Shown here one piece after another: positions 34,872 to 42,985 of a DNA stretch of 64,000 bases. This stretch comes from Candidatus Eremiobacterota bacterium (GTDB lineage Bacteria; Vulcanimicrobiota; CADAWZ01; Ess09-12): the NCBI GenBank assembly GCA_031082125.1, contig JAVHLM010000002.1:1-64000 (forward strand), read 5' to 3'. Numbering within the stretch: the stretch's first letter is position 1; every line of letters begins with the position of its first letter. The notes under the pieces were generated by a model, which saw nothing but the letters and a program-made list of their open reading frames with translations, was not told the DNA's origin and searched no databases. A program made the position numbers and the translations under genes.

Positions 34872-35558
34872 CTATTTCCTGTTGTTCCAGAGGGCGTCCT
34901 TGACTCCCTGGCCAAGACCAGTGGCCACGTCACACACGCCGTCCACGATCCCGGCTCCTGCCTGGTAGCCTTCCTTGAGGCTCTCGCTGAAGCCCACCAT
35001 GGTGCCCGTGATGGCTCCCTCGGTGACGTTCTGGGTAATGAGGCGTATCTTGCTGTCGCTCTTGTTGTCCTTGATTGATTCGTCAACAGCTTTTTCCACC
35101 TTTTCGGTGAAGCGCTCGGCAAAGCCGGCCTTCCCCTCGATGGCCCTCACGAGGCTCCCTGCGATGAGCCCCACGCCTGCCCCTATGGCCGCCGTGACAG
35201 GGCCTCCCATCACGAGCCCCGTAGCGGCCCCTGCCGCTACAAACTCGCCGACGGTGAGAGCGGTGAACCATCCCGTGTCCACGTTGTCATAATCCATCGA
35301 GAGCCCCTCGGCGATGCCCTCTGCGGTGCCCGCGGGGGTGTGGATTACCGCGCTTGCGGCAGCAAAGGCTGCGCCTACCACGCCCTTGGCAACGGCCTTG
35401 GGAAAGCCCAGTATCTTGCTTCCCAGGGATTTTTCCTCTCCCCCGAGGGATACCTTGTCCTGGGCCTGCTGCGCCCCGTCCTCGCCCGCGCGCTCGCGCT
35501 GAGCCTGCGGTGCCGGCGTGGAAAGCGGTGTCGAGACATTTCCTATGCTCTGCGTCAT
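34872..35558 (-). CDS. Glycine-zipper family protein, single module (array gene 5)
   Basis: 228 residues. It has the leader (1-40, motif QDKVSLG, Asp34) and one module. The module has three parts: an amphipathic LGFPKAVAKGVVGAAF segment with PAGTAEGIAEG, a glycine zipper (FVAAGAATGLVMGGPVTAAIGAGVG) ending in a VRAIE charge, and a TEGAITGTMVGFSESLKEGYQAGAGIVDGV segment. The zippers suggest membrane insertion or tight helix packing, but no classical TM topology or export signal is present. Last of five tandem same-strand genes. Function unknown. Confidence 0.72.
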   Translation of the reverse strand: MTQSIGNVSTPLSTPAPQAQRERAGEDGAQQAQDKVSLGGEEKSLGSKILGFPKAVAKGVVGAAFAAASAVIHTPAGTAEGIAEGLSMDYDNVDTGWFTALTVGEFVAAGAATGLVMGGPVTAAIGAGVGLIAGSLVRAIEGKAGFAERFTEKVEKAVDESIKDNKSDSKIRLITQNVTEGAITGTMVGFSESLKEGYQAGAGIVDGVCDVATGLGQGVKDALWNNRK

Positions 35559-35576
35559 GTTCGTTTCTCCCTTCCC

Positions 35577-36266
35577 TTATTTCCCGAAGATGCCTTCCTT
35601 GGCGCCGTCAGCCACGCCGCGGATCCCCGCGACGAGCCCCTTGCCAAGGCTCTTGCCAAGATGCCATCCGGCGGTGCCGCCGACGATGCCGCCCTCGATA
35701 AACCCCTCGGTGGCGTTTCTCGTGGCGAGCTGCATGGCCGTGCCGCCCGTGTTATCCTCAATGGCCTTGTCAACCTTCTTTTCAATATTTTCCACGATGA
35801 CATCATCGGCGCCGGTTATTGACTCAAGCCCTCTCACTATGAGGCCGGTGATGAGGCCTATCCCGGCCCCTATACCCGACGTGACGGGACCGCCCATCAC
35901 CAGGCCCGTGGCGGCGCCGGCGGCGACGAACTCGCCGATTGTGCCCACGGTGAACCACCCTGAGCGGCCTCTTCCCTTGTAATCAGCCACTCCCTCATTC
36001 ACGCCCTCGAGGGCTCCCGGGACCACGTTCTTGGCGGCATATGCCGCTCCGAGCGTCGTGGAAAGGCCCACTTCCAGTACCTTCACCGGGAAGTCTATTA
36101 TGGCCTCGCCAATCTTTTTTATCGTCGATTTTTCAGGCGACAGCTCCACCTGGTCGCCTGAAGCGGCCGGTGCCTGCTCCTCTCCTGCCTGCGGCGCCTG
36201 TGAAGGCCGCACGGGATTATTGTCAAAGTTCTGGGGACCTACCTGGGGAACTCCATTCATCGTCAT
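35577..36266 (-). CDS. Glycine-zipper family protein, single module (array gene 4)
   Basis: 229 residues with leader motif GDQVELS (Asp38) after a Pro/Gln-rich stretch. The module repeats the family plan: KVLEVGLSTTLGAAY, GALEGVNEGVADYKG, the zipper FVAAGAATGLVMGGPVTSGIGAG, a charged linker (GADDVIVENIEKKVDKAIEDN), and a final TEGFIEGGIVGGTAGWHLG repeat. The zipper is nearly identical to that of the neighbour at 34872, which points to a recent duplication. 17 bp upstream of the next start. ATG 36266; an in-frame ATG three codons... at 36260 is also possible. Confidence 0.72.
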   Translation of the reverse strand: MTMNGVPQVGPQNFDNNPVRPSQAPQAGEEQAPAASGDQVELSPEKSTIKKIGEAIIDFPVKVLEVGLSTTLGAAYAAKNVVPGALEGVNEGVADYKGRGRSGWFTVGTIGEFVAAGAATGLVMGGPVTSGIGAGIGLITGLIVRGLESITGADDVIVENIEKKVDKAIEDNTGGTAMQLATRNATEGFIEGGIVGGTAGWHLGKSLGKGLVAGIRGVADGAKEGIFGK

Positions 36267-36283
36267 TGTGAATACCTCCGTTC

Positions 36284-37657
36284 TTACTCTTCGGTCTCTG
36301 CCTGCGGCTTGGGGGGAGCGGGATTCTTGAGGGCGTCGAAGGCGCCCTTGAGGCCCTTGCCCACGCCCACTACCGAGTCCGCCACGCCCTGGACAAAGCC
36401 TGCGCCGGCGTCATATCCCGTGGAGAAACCTTCCCTTATGCCCGCCGCCGTGCCTACCATGGCACCTTCTATCACGTTGCGGTGGCCGTTTGCGATGGGG
36501 CTCCCGAGATCCTTGTTATCAGCCATCTCACGTTTAAGGCTGTTCTCGATTCCCTTGGCAATGTCTTTGTCTGTTTCCGTGGCATGCTCGATCCTCGAGA
36601 GCACCCCGCCCACGAGAAGGCCGCCCAGAGCTCCAGCCACCGCGCCGCCCACAGTGCCGAGGGGGCCTGCAATGGAGCCTGCCGCTGCGCCTATAAGGGT
36701 CGTCTCAATCTTGAGCAGCGCCCTGTGAAGCTTTGTATCGACATTGATTCTGGATGCATCTCCGTGATGGTGCGCTCCCTGGATTACTCCCTCAATAAGC
36801 CCGTTGGGCGTGGTGAGCACGGCGCCGACAGTGCCTGCCGCTGCGCCGAAAACCGCCTTGAGGATCTCCTTGGGGACGCCTACGACAAAGAGAGCGGCGT
36901 CCTTGAACTTTTCGCCCAGGGTCTTGGGCTCCTGGGGTGCTGCAGGAGGGGCTTCCTCTGAAGAATGGGCAAGGGTTCTCACGAAGCCCTTGGAGCCTTC
37001 CCAGAGCCCCGACATGGTGCCCTGGCCCTTTTCCCTCCCCGTTGTGAAGCTCTCCTTGATGCCGGCTTTCATGCCCACGATGGCGCCTTCAGAGATGTTC
37101 TTGCCGGCGTCATACATCTTGTCACCTGTAGGTATATTGTCAAGGATCGGACCGTATGTCTTATCTTCTATGCTGCCGGTGACTCTTTTCATCGCCCCCG
37201 TCTCGTGATCGATTCCCATTTTCACGAGGCCTGCGACAATCCCTGCGCCGCCGCCGATAGCGACTCCCCATGGCCCGCCCATGACCCCGCCTGCCACGGC
37301 ACCTGCCGCACCGGCCTGGAGCACATAGCCTACGCCGTACCCCCCGTCGGCATCTCCCTTGTGGCCTTCATACTGGCCGTCGGGGCGTCTCACTGAAAGG
37401 CCAGACTCTATGCCTCCGAGAGCGCTTGGCACTGCCCCGATGGCAGCCTCGACGGTGCCGTGGGCTATGCCTACGACCTCCTTGAAGGCTTTTCCCGGAA
37501 GCGAGATAAGCTTTTTCCCAAGGGACTCTCCCGAGGAGAGGCTTACCTCGTCCTTCTGCTCGGCCGCGGGGGCCGGGCCTTCACCGGCATCCTTCGGCGC
37601 GCGCATGGGAGCGCCCGTCATCATTCCATTCTGTGCAGAAAGCTTGTCTATCGTCAT
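36284..37657 (-). CDS. Glycine-zipper family protein, two modules (array gene 3)
   Basis: 457 residues from ATG 37657, chosen for GGGAGGG at a 6-nt gap; an upstream in-frame reading is longer but has no site. Leader motif KDEVSLS (Asp36). Module 1 (about 40-195) and module 2 (about 225-430) each have the amphipathic, zipper (MGGPWGVAIGGGAGIVAG; IAGPLGTVGGAVAGALGG) and EGA-x-V-G-x-x-A-G-I-x-E-x-F-x-T-G segments. A Pro-rich linker (SSEEAPPAAPQEPKT) joins them, and the tail is Pro-rich. Internal duplication is evident. Function unknown. Confidence 0.72.
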   Translation of the reverse strand: MTIDKLSAQNGMMTGAPMRAPKDAGEGPAPAAEQKDEVSLSSGESLGKKLISLPGKAFKEVVGIAHGTVEAAIGAVPSALGGIESGLSVRRPDGQYEGHKGDADGGYGVGYVLQAGAAGAVAGGVMGGPWGVAIGGGAGIVAGLVKMGIDHETGAMKRVTGSIEDKTYGPILDNIPTGDKMYDAGKNISEGAIVGMKAGIKESFTTGREKGQGTMSGLWEGSKGFVRTLAHSSEEAPPAAPQEPKTLGEKFKDAALFVVGVPKEILKAVFGAAAGTVGAVLTTPNGLIEGVIQGAHHHGDASRINVDTKLHRALLKIETTLIGAAAGSIAGPLGTVGGAVAGALGGLLVGGVLSRIEHATETDKDIAKGIENSLKREMADNKDLGSPIANGHRNVIEGAMVGTAAGIREGFSTGYDAGAGFVQGVADSVVGVGKGLKGAFDALKNPAPPKPQAETEE

Positions 37658-37673
37658 TGTCATCCCTCCCGTC

Positions 37674-38372
37674 CTACTCTTCGTCCTTGAACTTGATGGC
37701 CTCTTCGATGCCCTCGATGACACCCTCGGCCACGTCTCTCACGCCGCCTATGATTCCCTTGCCGGCCTCATACCCGGCGTCCCATCCTTTTTTCATCCCC
37801 ACGGCGGTCCCCACGATGGCGCCCTCGGTGATGTCCTGGCTGAAGGTCTGGGCCTTGCTTGGGCCCTGGTTGTCCTGGATGGCTGTGTCAACGGACTCCT
37901 CGACGGCACGGCAGAACTCCTTGGGGAAACGGGCCTTGCCTTCGAAGAACTGAAGCAGGCCGCCGGTAAAGAGGCCTGCCGCGGCGCCTATACCTGCACC
38001 CACGGGACCTCCGAGCATGAAGCCTGTCACGGCGCCCCCTGCAATAAACTCTCCCATCAAGGTCGCCTTGTACCACCCTGTGTCAACGTAGTCGGTCTCC
38101 TTGTTCACCGCCTCCGAGATGCCTTCGGCAGTGCCCGGGAGGCCGTGAATCGCCGCGCTCGCCGTGCCTACGACGATCCCCGATGCCGTCTCGGCGGCCT
38201 TGATGGGGAACATGGCGATCCCTTTCAGTATCTTCCCGACGGTACCCGTCGATTTTCCCGAGATATTTACTGAGTCGGCCTGTGAAGGGGCCGCCTGCTC
38301 TTCCTTCTGCTGCGGCGCGCCTTGAGGGCGTTCCGCCTGCGGTGGAATCTGAGAACCTGTTATCTTCACCAT
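37674..38372 (-). CDS. Glycine-zipper family protein, single module (array gene 2)
   Basis: 232 residues with leader motif ADSVNIS (Asp33) in a Pro/Gln-rich N-terminus. The module has PIKAAETASGIVVGTASAAI, PGTAEGISEAVNKE, zipper FIAGGAVTGFMLGGPVGAGIGAAAG, a FFEGKARFPKEFCRAVEESVDTAIQDN linker and TEGAIVGTAVGMKKGWDAGYEAGKG. It has one Cys in the linker. The C-terminus is acidic. 16 bp upstream of the next gene; part of the same array and probably the same transcript. Confidence 0.72.
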   Translation of the reverse strand: MVKITGSQIPPQAERPQGAPQQKEEQAAPSQADSVNISGKSTGTVGKILKGIAMFPIKAAETASGIVVGTASAAIHGLPGTAEGISEAVNKETDYVDTGWYKATLMGEFIAGGAVTGFMLGGPVGAGIGAAAGLFTGGLLQFFEGKARFPKEFCRAVEESVDTAIQDNQGPSKAQTFSQDITEGAIVGTAVGMKKGWDAGYEAGKGIIGGVRDVAEGVIEGIEEAIKFKDEE

Positions 38373-38392
38373 TATGCTTGCCTCCTTCCAGT

Positions 38393-39685
38393 CTACTTCT
38401 TTTTCCCTGCGATGTCGGTCACGGCGCCGAAGAAGCCCTTGACGCCCTCAACGACACCATCCACCACGCCTACGCCGCCCTCGAAGCCTTTTTTGAAGCC
38501 TTCCTTGGCGCCGGCTGCTGTTCCCACCATGGCTCCCTCAATGGTATTCCTGAAGGTGTCATGGACCTTGTTGTCCGTTTCGGGGTTATCTGATGCGGCT
38601 GCCTCGAGAGTCTGGGAGATGTTGTTGGTGATCTCCTTGTCGGCGCCGCTCTTCTTCTCAATTCTTCTCACCACTTCGCCGGCGATGAGGCCCGATCCCA
38701 GGCCTATGCCGAGCCCTACAGGGCCTCCCATCATGAAGCCGCTGATTGCACCTGCGGCACCGAACTCAAGGAAGCCCAGCATCCTCTGGAACTTATAAAA
38801 GCCGTTGTGGATACCGTCAAACTCCTTGCTCGCCCCTTCGCCGATGCCCTGGATAAGCCCAGCCGGCGTGCTCATCGCTGCCCCTATGGTTCCGGAGAAG
38901 AGGCCCGCTGCCACTCCGACAACTTTCTTCGGGAGCCCGAGCACGGCGTCAAAAATCTTGGCCATGCCGCTCTTTTCTGCTCCCTCTGCCTGGCCGTCCT
39001 GAACGGCGCTGCCACTTTCGGCAGGAGGCTTGGGACCGATCTTGCCGGTGATGACTCCGCCCACGCCCTTGGCTCCTTCTATGACGCCGCTCACAAGGCC
39101 TCTCCCTTCCTGGAAGCCGGTCTTGAAGCCTTCCCTTCCTTCCACTATGGAGCCCAGGATGGCTCCCTCGGTGGCGTTCTTTGCCATATCGCGGGCTTTT
39201 TTGCCGCTGGGCACGTTATTGCTTACCGCCTTTTTCACGGACTTTTCGAGCTTTTCTGTCATCTTGTCGTCGGCATCGCATTCGTGCTGCACGCCGAGCC
39301 TTATGACGCCAAGGACTACTCCGGCTATACCGCCGCCTATGGCTCCCGGCACACCGAGAACCGCTGCGCCGCCGAGGGCTCCTGCCGTTCCCAGTTCAAG
39401 CACTGTGGCAACCTGGAAAGGCGTGGAGCCGCTTCCCTCATCGACGCCTTCCACCATGCCTCCCACGAACCCTGCCGGCACGTTGACGACTGTCTCAATA
39501 GCGCCGCCGATGGCGCCCGCCGCGGTCTCCAGGGCTTTCCTGGGGAGCGACATGACGCCGCCGCTTCCTGATATGGTGACCTGGTCCTTTGCCTCCCGGG
39601 CCTGGGGAGCATCCTGGGCGGGCGCTCCTCCCGGTCCCCTTTCCGGCATTGGATCGGGCATTCTGGTCTGGCCTATCGTGTTCAT
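38393..39685 (-). CDS. Glycine-zipper family protein, two modules (array gene 1)
   Basis: 430 residues from ATG 39685, preceded by AAGGGGG at a 6-nt gap. Leader motif KDQVTIS (Asp34). Two modules: zipper 1 is LGTAGALGGAAVLGVPGAIG and zipper 2 is FGAAGAISGFMMGGPVGLGIG. Both are followed by charged helices with two or more K/E-rich turns (DKMTEKLEKSVKKAV; DKEITNNISQTLEAA) and the TEGA/IEGA-G-x-x-x-G-x-x-x-G segment. First gene of the array, with its own promoter. The family resembles bacterial glycine-zipper membrane-active proteins, but no specific homologue is recognised. Confidence 0.72.
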   Translation of the reverse strand: MNTIGQTRMPDPMPERGPGGAPAQDAPQAREAKDQVTISGSGGVMSLPRKALETAAGAIGGAIETVVNVPAGFVGGMVEGVDEGSGSTPFQVATVLELGTAGALGGAAVLGVPGAIGGGIAGVVLGVIRLGVQHECDADDKMTEKLEKSVKKAVSNNVPSGKKARDMAKNATEGAILGSIVEGREGFKTGFQEGRGLVSGVIEGAKGVGGVITGKIGPKPPAESGSAVQDGQAEGAEKSGMAKIFDAVLGLPKKVVGVAAGLFSGTIGAAMSTPAGLIQGIGEGASKEFDGIHNGFYKFQRMLGFLEFGAAGAISGFMMGGPVGLGIGLGSGLIAGEVVRRIEKKSGADKEITNNISQTLEAAASDNPETDNKVHDTFRNTIEGAMVGTAAGAKEGFKKGFEGGVGVVDGVVEGVKGFFGAVTDIAGKKK

Positions 39686-39734
39686 CGTATACCCCCTTCT
39701 CAATGCAAATGGTCTTTCCGTGTGATACTTCTAT

Positions 39735-39762
39735 AGTATACCATGAAGGCTTCCATGCACAA
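39735..39762 (-). promoter_or_regulatory. Promoter of the glycine-zipper array
   Basis: On the minus strand TTGTGC (39757-39762), 16 bp, TATACT (39735-39740), about 50 bp before the first gene. An inverted repeat TATAGTAT (39732-39739) / ATACTATA (39765-39772) covers it, so a regulator may bind here. No complete 11-bp repeat box is seen. Confidence 0.5.
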
Positions 39763-39962
39763 GCATACTATATTGCCAAAGTGTAAACAAATGCCCAGAA
39801 AAAAATGCTTTCAGGGCGCCCTGACACGACTTTCCCGGCAAAAAGCATTTCAGGGCGGCAAGGTGCATTTACACGCGGTGAAGGGTCAGAATCATTCGAG
39901 CAGGTGGCTTTACCGCCATGGAAAAAGTCGTGATAATTTCAAAAAACAAAGGAGTGGTGGCA

Positions 39963-40733
39963 ATGGAGATAAAACCATCAGGGCGGATGAAAAAGCCCTG
40001 TTACCCCCGTATGGAAGAGTTTGGCGGGAAAAGTGACGACTTCATTCCCATGCGGTGGAAGCGAAGCGCTCTTGTCGCAGGGGCGGTGTGGACTCTCGCA
40101 ATGTCGGGTGCGGCACTGCCGTCGTTGTGTCCTGCAGTGACCTCTGTTGCTGCCGAGCAGGGAGTGATCAGGTTCGTTTCTAATGCTGCAGTGGCGCCGC
40201 TTTTTGACCATGGAAACGGCTTCGTGAGGAGCGGCGGCAAGGCCCCTTCATATCCTAAATCCCTCACTGAGGATGAGGCACGGCAGATTATAGAGGGTGA
40301 GTTCAAGAAAGCCGGCGTGGTCTTCGACCTCCATGGGGCAAAGGTAGAGGGGCTCACGGGAGATTACCGGAACCTGAATTCCCTTGCGGGCGGGGAGCTG
40401 GGGCTCACCGGTTACAAAGGGCCCGTGGACCTGGATGGGTACTCCACGAAAAACAACTTTGCCTACGAGTTCGTGTCGGGAGCTGATGCGGCGCTCTTCA
40501 TAAAGCGGGGGGAGGCCAGGAGCACGGCACCGCCTGTGGCTTACACAAGGCCGGCGGCGAAAATCCTGAGGGCCCTTTTTGAGAAGGCGGGGAAGATCAA
40601 TGTGATTGTGCTCTATGATCCCATGGCCATGAAAAATTACCAGGGTGACCTTGCAGGGTCCCGCAGGAACCTCAAGGCCCAGGCGGCCGATGCCGTCACG
40701 TGGGCAAAGAAACAGGGCTGGGCAGGGAAGTGA
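39963..40733 (+). CDS. Exported protein of unknown function
   Basis: 256 residues from ATG 39963, preceded by AAAGGAG; a longer frame from 39918 lacks a site. A basic N-terminus (residues 1-38) is followed by a hydrophobic signal (SALVAGAVWTLAMSGAALPSL) with likely cleavage near VAA-EQG. The mature domain has LTEDEARQIIEGEFKKAGV, a YGPVDLDGYS-type turn and a KINVIVLYDP strand. I do not recognise the family. It lies divergent from the glycine-zipper array and upstream of the RTX-like gene, possibly unrelated to both. Confidence 0.6.
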   Translation: MEIKPSGRMKKPCYPRMEEFGGKSDDFIPMRWKRSALVAGAVWTLAMSGAALPSLCPAVTSVAAEQGVIRFVSNAAVAPLFDHGNGFVRSGGKAPSYPKSLTEDEARQIIEGEFKKAGVVFDLHGAKVEGLTGDYRNLNSLAGGELGLTGYKGPVDLDGYSTKNNFAYEFVSGADAALFIKRGEARSTAPPVAYTRPAAKILRALFEKAGKINVIVLYDPMAMKNYQGDLAGSRRNLKAQAADAVTWAKKQGWAGK

Positions 40734-40743
40734 CGGCACTCCC

Positions 40744-40772
40744 TTGACAGGCAGGCACTTTGCCGTGATACA
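40744..40772 (+). promoter_or_regulatory. Promoter of the RTX-repeat gene
   Basis: TTGACA (40744-40749), 17 bp, GATACA (40767-40772), with the ribosome site GGGAGG at 40787-40792 before ATG 40800. Confidence 0.55.
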
Positions 40773-40799
40773 TAAGAAAAAGGAATGGGAGGTGTTCTT

Positions 40800-41753
40800 A
40801 TGTCAGAGATAGGAGCAATCCAAGGTGACAACGCGCTCTGGAACATAAAAAGTCCCCAGGGTGCCGGCCCGGCAGGTTCCGCCGCTGCCGCCTCCTCCTC
40901 CTCGGGAGGCTCGGCCGCTGCCGCAGCGGCTTCCAGCGGTAGTGGGGCAGTATCGTCAGACCTCATCAATTACTCGGAGGATCTCTCAGAGGAGCTCACC
41001 GAAAATCCCGATTACATGAAGCAGCAGGAGCCCATAGTAATCCGGGGAACTGAGGGCAACGACAAGATCAAGGTAAAGCAGCACAAGGACGGAAGCGTGA
41101 CGGTAAAAGTCAACGGGCAGAAGATGAAGTTCTCTCCCGAAGAAGCCCAGCGGCTTGTCATAGATGCCGGCGGCGGCAACGACAAAATAAAGGTGAACAA
41201 GAACGTGAAGTATGACCTCACCCTCCAGGGCGGTGACGGGAATGACAGGATAAAAGGGGGGAGCGGGAACGACACTATAGACGGTGGTGCGGGAAATGAC
41301 GTGATCCGCGGAAAGAAAGGCGATGACTGCATAGAAGGCAGTGAGGGGAATGACCGCATCCGCGGTGGGAAAGGCAACGACTGCATCAACGGCGGTAATG
41401 GCAACGATAAGATCCGTGGCGGCCGCGGCGACGATGAGCTCTACGGCGGCGATGGAGATGACAAAATCCGTGGTGGAAAGGGAAACGACTGCATATGCGG
41501 CGGCGACGGCGACGACAAGCTCCGCGGCGGCCGCGGCGACGACTTTATTCACGGCAGCACGGGAAATGACCGCATCCGCGGCGGGAGAGGCAACGACACC
41601 ATTTACGGCGGTGACGGGAATGATGTGATCCGCGGCAGGCAGGGCAACGACACCATTTACGGCGAAGAGGGCGACGATAAGCTCCACGGCGGCCGCGGCA
41701 AGGACCAGATTGACGGAGGCGAAGGAAACAACAAGATATACGACAGGAAATGA
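40800..41753 (+). CDS. RTX-type nonapeptide repeat protein without export domain
   Basis: 317 residues from ATG 40800 (GGGAGG upstream). The N-terminus is Ala/Ser/Gly-rich (residues 20-55). About residue 85 onward is a beta-rich cap, then 19 consecutive nonapeptides of the G-G-x-G-N/D-D-x-I/L-x type end almost at the C-terminus (about 145-315). These form Ca-binding parallel beta-rolls. Two things are odd: the usual C-terminal type I secretion signal is missing, and four Cys sit in the repeats (DDCIE, NDCIN, NDCIC). Many units carry R/K at the variable positions. No T1SS genes are near. A structural or Ca-binding role is inferred. Confidence 0.78.
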   Translation: MSEIGAIQGDNALWNIKSPQGAGPAGSAAAASSSSGGSAAAAAASSGSGAVSSDLINYSEDLSEELTENPDYMKQQEPIVIRGTEGNDKIKVKQHKDGSVTVKVNGQKMKFSPEEAQRLVIDAGGGNDKIKVNKNVKYDLTLQGGDGNDRIKGGSGNDTIDGGAGNDVIRGKKGDDCIEGSEGNDRIRGGKGNDCINGGNGNDKIRGGRGDDELYGGDGDDKIRGGKGNDCICGGDGDDKLRGGRGDDFIHGSTGNDRIRGGRGNDTIYGGDGNDVIRGRQGNDTIYGEEGDDKLHGGRGKDQIDGGEGNNKIYDRK

Positions 41754-41796
41754 GCCAGCCGGCTGACGGGGCGGCGTGACGTGAATAAGAGCCATG

Positions 41797-41829
41797 AGGC
41801 CCAGGCAGGCTCATCTGCCCGGGCCTTTT
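41797..41829 (+). terminator. Rho-independent terminator of the RTX gene
   Basis: AGGCCCAGGCAG (41797-41808) pairs with CTGCCCGGGCCT (41815-41826) with one mismatch, then TTT. Confidence 0.8.
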
Positions 41830-41838
41830 CCCATACTA

Positions 41839-41867
41839 TTGACAATTCAAGGAAGGTCATTTATAAT
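41839..41867 (+). promoter_or_regulatory. Consensus promoter of tRNA-Tyr
   Basis: TTGACA (41839-41844), 17 bp, TATAAT (41862-41867): a perfect sigma-70 housekeeping promoter, 26 bp before the tRNA. Confidence 0.9.
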
Positions 41868-41893
41868 ATCTCGTACATCGGTTCTGTTCACAT

Positions 41894-41977
41894 GGGTAGG
41901 TGGCCGAGTGGTTAATGGCACTAGACTGTAAATCTAGCGAGCGATGCTCTACGGTGGTTCGAACCCACCCCTGCCCA
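41894..41977 (+). tRNA. tRNA-Tyr(GTA)
   Basis: An 84-nt class II tRNA with acceptor GGGTAGG / CCTGCCC, anticodon loop CTGTAAA (GTA), and a long variable arm. CCA is not encoded. It has a consensus promoter and a palindromic terminator, so it is functional. Confidence 0.94.
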
Positions 41978-42016
41978 TTTTTTATTGTACCGGAAAGGAT
42001 CCGGCACAATAAAAAA
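41978..42016 (+). terminator. Palindromic terminator after tRNA-Tyr
   Basis: TTTTTTATTGT-A-CCGG (41978-41993) pairs with CCGG-C-ACAATAAAAAA (42001-42016). A strong stem flanked by T and A tracts, usable in both directions. A second hairpin (ACACCATCC / GGATGGTGT) follows at about 42015-42039. Confidence 0.75.
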
Positions 42017-42901
42017 CACCATCCTGCCTGGGATGGTGTGTGCGTTGATTACAAGTCTATTGTTGTCTCTATGCTATCAGAAATATTCTCGGCGCGCTCC
42101 TCGATGAACCCGGACTAGACAGGCCTGTCCTTTCTGCTGCAGCGCCGAAGGAGTTTTTTTCTCCTCCCGCATATCATTGTTCTCTTTCACCGGCGGCGGG
42201 CAGCACCACCGGCAGGAGCACCACTCCTTATGACTCTTTGATCCCATTGCCAGGTGTTTCGCCTCTCCCTTTTCCATTCACTCTCTTCCACCATGGCTTC
42301 CTCGGTTCTGCCCTATGACTATTGCTTGGCCGATATGCCTTTAAACGGATATTTCTTTGAAGTTCCTTCGATATACCCCAGCCTGTGAGCTCAATTATGG
42401 TTATGCTCCCTGTCGGAGCAATACTTCTCCCCAAAATGGGATGAATCTAGCTCTTTTGCGATATAGCGAATCGGTTGCCGTAGCACCGCTTTTTTGGAAG
42501 CGGTCATTGCCATACCCTTTGCCCCCTTTCGGTTTGAATAAAGATTAACTGAGCTTGATGCGGTTCTCACAACATTCTCTCTTACCGCTTCTTTAATTAT
42601 ACTACATTCTCTCTGCCAATTACAAGCTGAACATTCGATAACAATTGTCACTCTGAGCTTAGTGCTTAGCCAAATATCATGGTGGCCCTTCACATCGCAA
42701 AAAATCGAACATACCTATAGTGCCGCATATATAAGAAAGGGGTTTTCAGTAAGAAACATTTCATCGTGGCTTATTTTCTCGATGTATTTAAAAATCACTT
42801 TTTCTCCATGCCCTATGTGAAGAGCTTTTTACCTGTAACTCATTTTCAGGGCAGTCTCGAGCCACCGGGAGAGGTCGTTCGTCTGGAAATCCCGTGGTTA
42901 T
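42017..42901. other. AT-richer region without a supported gene, between tRNA-Tyr and its decayed copy
   Basis: About 0.9 kb that looks less GC-rich than its surroundings and carries no recognisable gene. The only notable frame is on the minus strand (42391-42693, GTG start, 100 codons, no ribosome site, no match I know). The stretch lies between two direct copies of the tRNA-Tyr sequence, which would fit a decayed insertion. Confidence 0.5.
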
Positions 42902-42985
42902 AGATAGGTGGCCGAGTGGTTAATGGCACTAGACTGTAAATCCAGCGAGCGATGCGCCATGGTGGTTCGAGCCCACCCCTTCCCC
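42902..42985 (+). pseudogene. Decayed second copy of tRNA-Tyr
   Basis: 84 nt that match the tRNA-Tyr at 41894 at about 75 positions and in the same orientation. The anticodon GTA is kept. The acceptor stem is broken (mismatches at three of seven pairs) and the anticodon stem has an A-C mismatch; the final base before CCA is C. No promoter or terminator is evident, so it is probably not functional. Confidence 0.72.

Noticed and set aside
41220-41750. Tandem DNA repeat that might be a CRISPR array
   Set aside because: The repeats are the 27-bp codon units of RTX nonapeptides in one open frame, with no spacer structure.
42391-42693. 100-codon minus-strand frame between the tRNA-Tyr copies
   Set aside because: GTG start without a ribosome site, no recognised motif, in a stretch that looks decayed. 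Kept only as a note.
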